From Akkermansiaceae bacterium (GTDB lineage Bacteria > Verrucomicrobiota > Verrucomicrobiia > Verrucomicrobiales > Akkermansiaceae), in assembly GCA_947462535.1 (NCBI GenBank), contig CANHPN010000001.1, positions 1-64,000 on the forward strand: DNA of 64,000 bases, in the 5' to 3' direction. The notes beneath the pieces are model-generated. The model saw only the letters and a program-made list of their open reading frames with translations. It searched no databases and was not told the origin of the DNA. This document shows, piece after piece, positions 62,693 through 64,000 of this stretch (the first letter of the stretch is position 1; each line of letters opens with the position of its first letter). Both the position numbers and the translations under genes were made by a program.

Positions 62693-63751
62693 ATGCCCCC
62701 GCTGAATTTCGTGACCCACCGTAGCAACATGCTCATGCAAACAAATGTTCCAAAGCTCGTCACCATCGCGCTTCCTATCTACAAGCGGCTTGAATACCTA
62801 CCGCATGTCCTCGGAATCGTGGCGTCACAGGACTACCCGAATATCGAGTTGATTGTTTCCGATAACGGAACCAACGGAACCCGCGTCCGCGAAATTGTCG
62901 AGACCTGCTATCCGCAGCCATGCCGGTTCCGCCAGAACCCCGAGACCGTGAACATCTCCTATCATTTCAATCAGTTGATAGGTGAGGCGACGGGTGAATA
63001 CTTCGTGATTCTCTGTGACGACGATGAAATCAGTTCCAACTACGTATCGGAATTGGTCGCCTCACTGGAAGTGTATCCCGACGCATCCGTGGCGATCGCA
63101 AGGCAGGAAATGCTGGCGACCAACGGGGCCGTTGTCCGGAAATCGAGTGCAACCATGCCACCCGTGATTTCCGGTGAGGATTTCATTTCGGCCACATGGC
63201 GTGACTATGCCTATGGCATGGAGATGGTCGGGACATTCCTCGCGCGAACGGAGAAGCTCAGAGGCTGTGGCGGATACCCTGATTTCTGCCGTGGCACGGG
63301 CATCGACAACGCATTGCTTCTCAAGCTCGTCCTGGGCGGAAGCGTCGGGTTGAATTCCCGGTGCGCGTTCCGCTGGCGGCTGGATGACGCCAGCTTCGGC
63401 TGGTCTGTCAGCGCTGCGGAACTGGCCCTGGCGAGCCGGGAGTTTTTGAACTTCCTAGATACCGATCCAGCGATCCGGGAATATGCAGTGGCGCGTCCGG
63501 AGCAATGGCTGAGGATCAAGGCCAGCCTGGTAAAGATGACTTGGCAGACTTATTTGGGACGGTGGGATGAGATCTACCGAGGGAGATTGTCGTGGCTGCC
63601 ATGGGTGAAATCCGCGTTCGCGATACCGTTTATCGCGGACTATTACAAGATGATCGCCCGCCATTTTTATGCCGATGCGAAAAGCCTGTTCAAGAAGCGG
63701 ACGCTGTATGAAAGGACTCCGCCCTGTGCCAATGAATTTCCTCGGATTTGA
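62693..63751 (+). CDS. GT2 glycosyltransferase
   Basis: A 352-residue GT-A enzyme; ATGs at 62729 and 62735 are possible later starts (MLMQTNVPKLVTIALPIYKR). VTIALPIYKRLEYLPHVLGI, LIVSDNGTNGTRVREIVETC and FVILCDDDEISSNYVSELVA (metal DDD) are visible; GTGIDNALLLKLVLGGSVGL and the basic C-terminal half follow. It adds a sugar to the lipid-linked unit. It lies 40 bp after the giant fusion, so both probably share the EPS transcript. Confidence 0.87.
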   Translation: MPPLNFVTHRSNMLMQTNVPKLVTIALPIYKRLEYLPHVLGIVASQDYPNIELIVSDNGTNGTRVREIVETCYPQPCRFRQNPETVNISYHFNQLIGEATGEYFVILCDDDEISSNYVSELVASLEVYPDASVAIARQEMLATNGAVVRKSSATMPPVISGEDFISATWRDYAYGMEMVGTFLARTEKLRGCGGYPDFCRGTGIDNALLLKLVLGGSVGLNSRCAFRWRLDDASFGWSVSAAELALASREFLNFLDTDPAIREYAVARPEQWLRIKASLVKMTWQTYLGRWDEIYRGRLSWLPWVKSAFAIPFIADYYKMIARHFYADAKSLFKKRTLYERTPPCANEFPRI

Positions 63752-63813
63752 GGAGGTGAAGCGCGTTGGGCCCAAAGAAAGCCGGAATCACTCAACATGA
63801 AGGCGAACAAGCG

Positions 63814-64000
63814 GTGAAAATCGTCCACGTTAACACTTTTGACACCCTCGGAGGCGCGGCGCGTTCCGCGTATCGGCTGCACCAGGGACTCCGGGCGATG
63901 GGCGAGGATTCCACGATGTTCGTCCGCCAGGCAGACAGCGACGATCCCAACGTGACCGAAATGCGTTCCTCGCGGCGCATCCTCGACCGGGTGCGCCGGC
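63814..64000 (+). CDS. GT4-type glycosyltransferase, N-terminal part (cut by right edge)
   Basis: GTG at 63814 opens VKIVHVNTFDTLGGAARSAY, then RLHQGLRAMGEDSTMFVRQA, and the frame stays open to the window end. The pattern (HVNTFDxxGGAAR-x-A-x-RLHxGL) is the N-terminal acceptor half of EPS-locus GT4 enzymes. Only 62 residues are visible. It shows the locus goes on past the right edge. Confidence 0.8.
   Translation, partial: MKIVHVNTFDTLGGAARSAYRLHQGLRAMGEDSTMFVRQADSDDPNVTEMRSSRRILDRVRR

Overview
The window looks like chromosomal DNA of a verrucomicrobium, probably Verrucomicrobiaceae such as a Luteolibacter-like organism. This is inferred from gene content and was not tested by any search. 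The indicators are GC-rich genes with weak Shine-Dalgarno sites, a DUF1800/DUF1501 pair, large secreted PA14/LamG/chitobiase-C-terminal proteins, and a division cluster with a fused MurC-MurB and an unusual FtsZ. No tRNA, rRNA, CRISPR array, transposase or integrase was seen.

Layout. (1) 1-6075, minus strand: a three-gene block encoding a PA14/discoidin surface protein, a HEAT-repeat protein and a YD/RHS-repeat protein cut by the left edge. (2) 6.5-10.4 kb, minus: argD, a small membrane protein and argF, then a C39-like secreted cysteine peptidase. (3) 10.4-17.2 kb: a scar-rich stretch with fragments of a HigA-like antitoxin and a U32 peptidase, an intact DUF1800-DUF1501 export pair, a HicB antitoxin overlapping a frameshifted HicA toxin, and a LamG protein. 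(4) 17.5-20.4 kb, minus: rmlB, rmlA and a reductase resembling the plant bifunctional 3,5-epimerase/4-reductase. This trio could make dTDP-L-rhamnose without RmlC. (5) 20.6-30.9 kb, plus: murG, murC-murB, ddl, ftsQ, ftsA, ftsZ, a half-length sugar mutarotase and murJ, many with overlapping or very short junctions. This is lipid II synthesis and flipping plus the division ring.

(6) 32.4 kb to the right edge, plus: a large exopolysaccharide/O-antigen locus. It holds an outer-membrane beta-barrel, two phosphoglycosyl transferases that could start chains, a Wzz/tyrosine-kinase-like co-polymerase without its Walker A lysine, amino-sugar enzymes (DegT aminotransferase and several left-handed beta-helix acyltransferases), a PssD/PssE-type two-part glycosyltransferase, several other glycosyltransferases, a Wzy/WaaL-like membrane protein, a Wzm/Wzt ABC exporter with a C-terminal glycan-binding extension, a class IV aminotransferase, an Eis-like GNAT, glucose-1-phosphate cytidylyltransferase, and two large secreted proteins. 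The locus runs off the right end.

The most unusual items are the 2103-residue secreted fusion (dimethylformamidase-like, lectin-like, PQQ sugar dehydrogenase-like and di-heme cytochrome modules in one chain), the altered FtsZ T7 loop, the RmlC-less rhamnose trio, the lysine-less co-polymerase, the frameshifted HicBA pair, the truncated mutarotase inside the division cluster, and an EPS leader region with overlapping hairpins and a ten-C tract touching a start codon.
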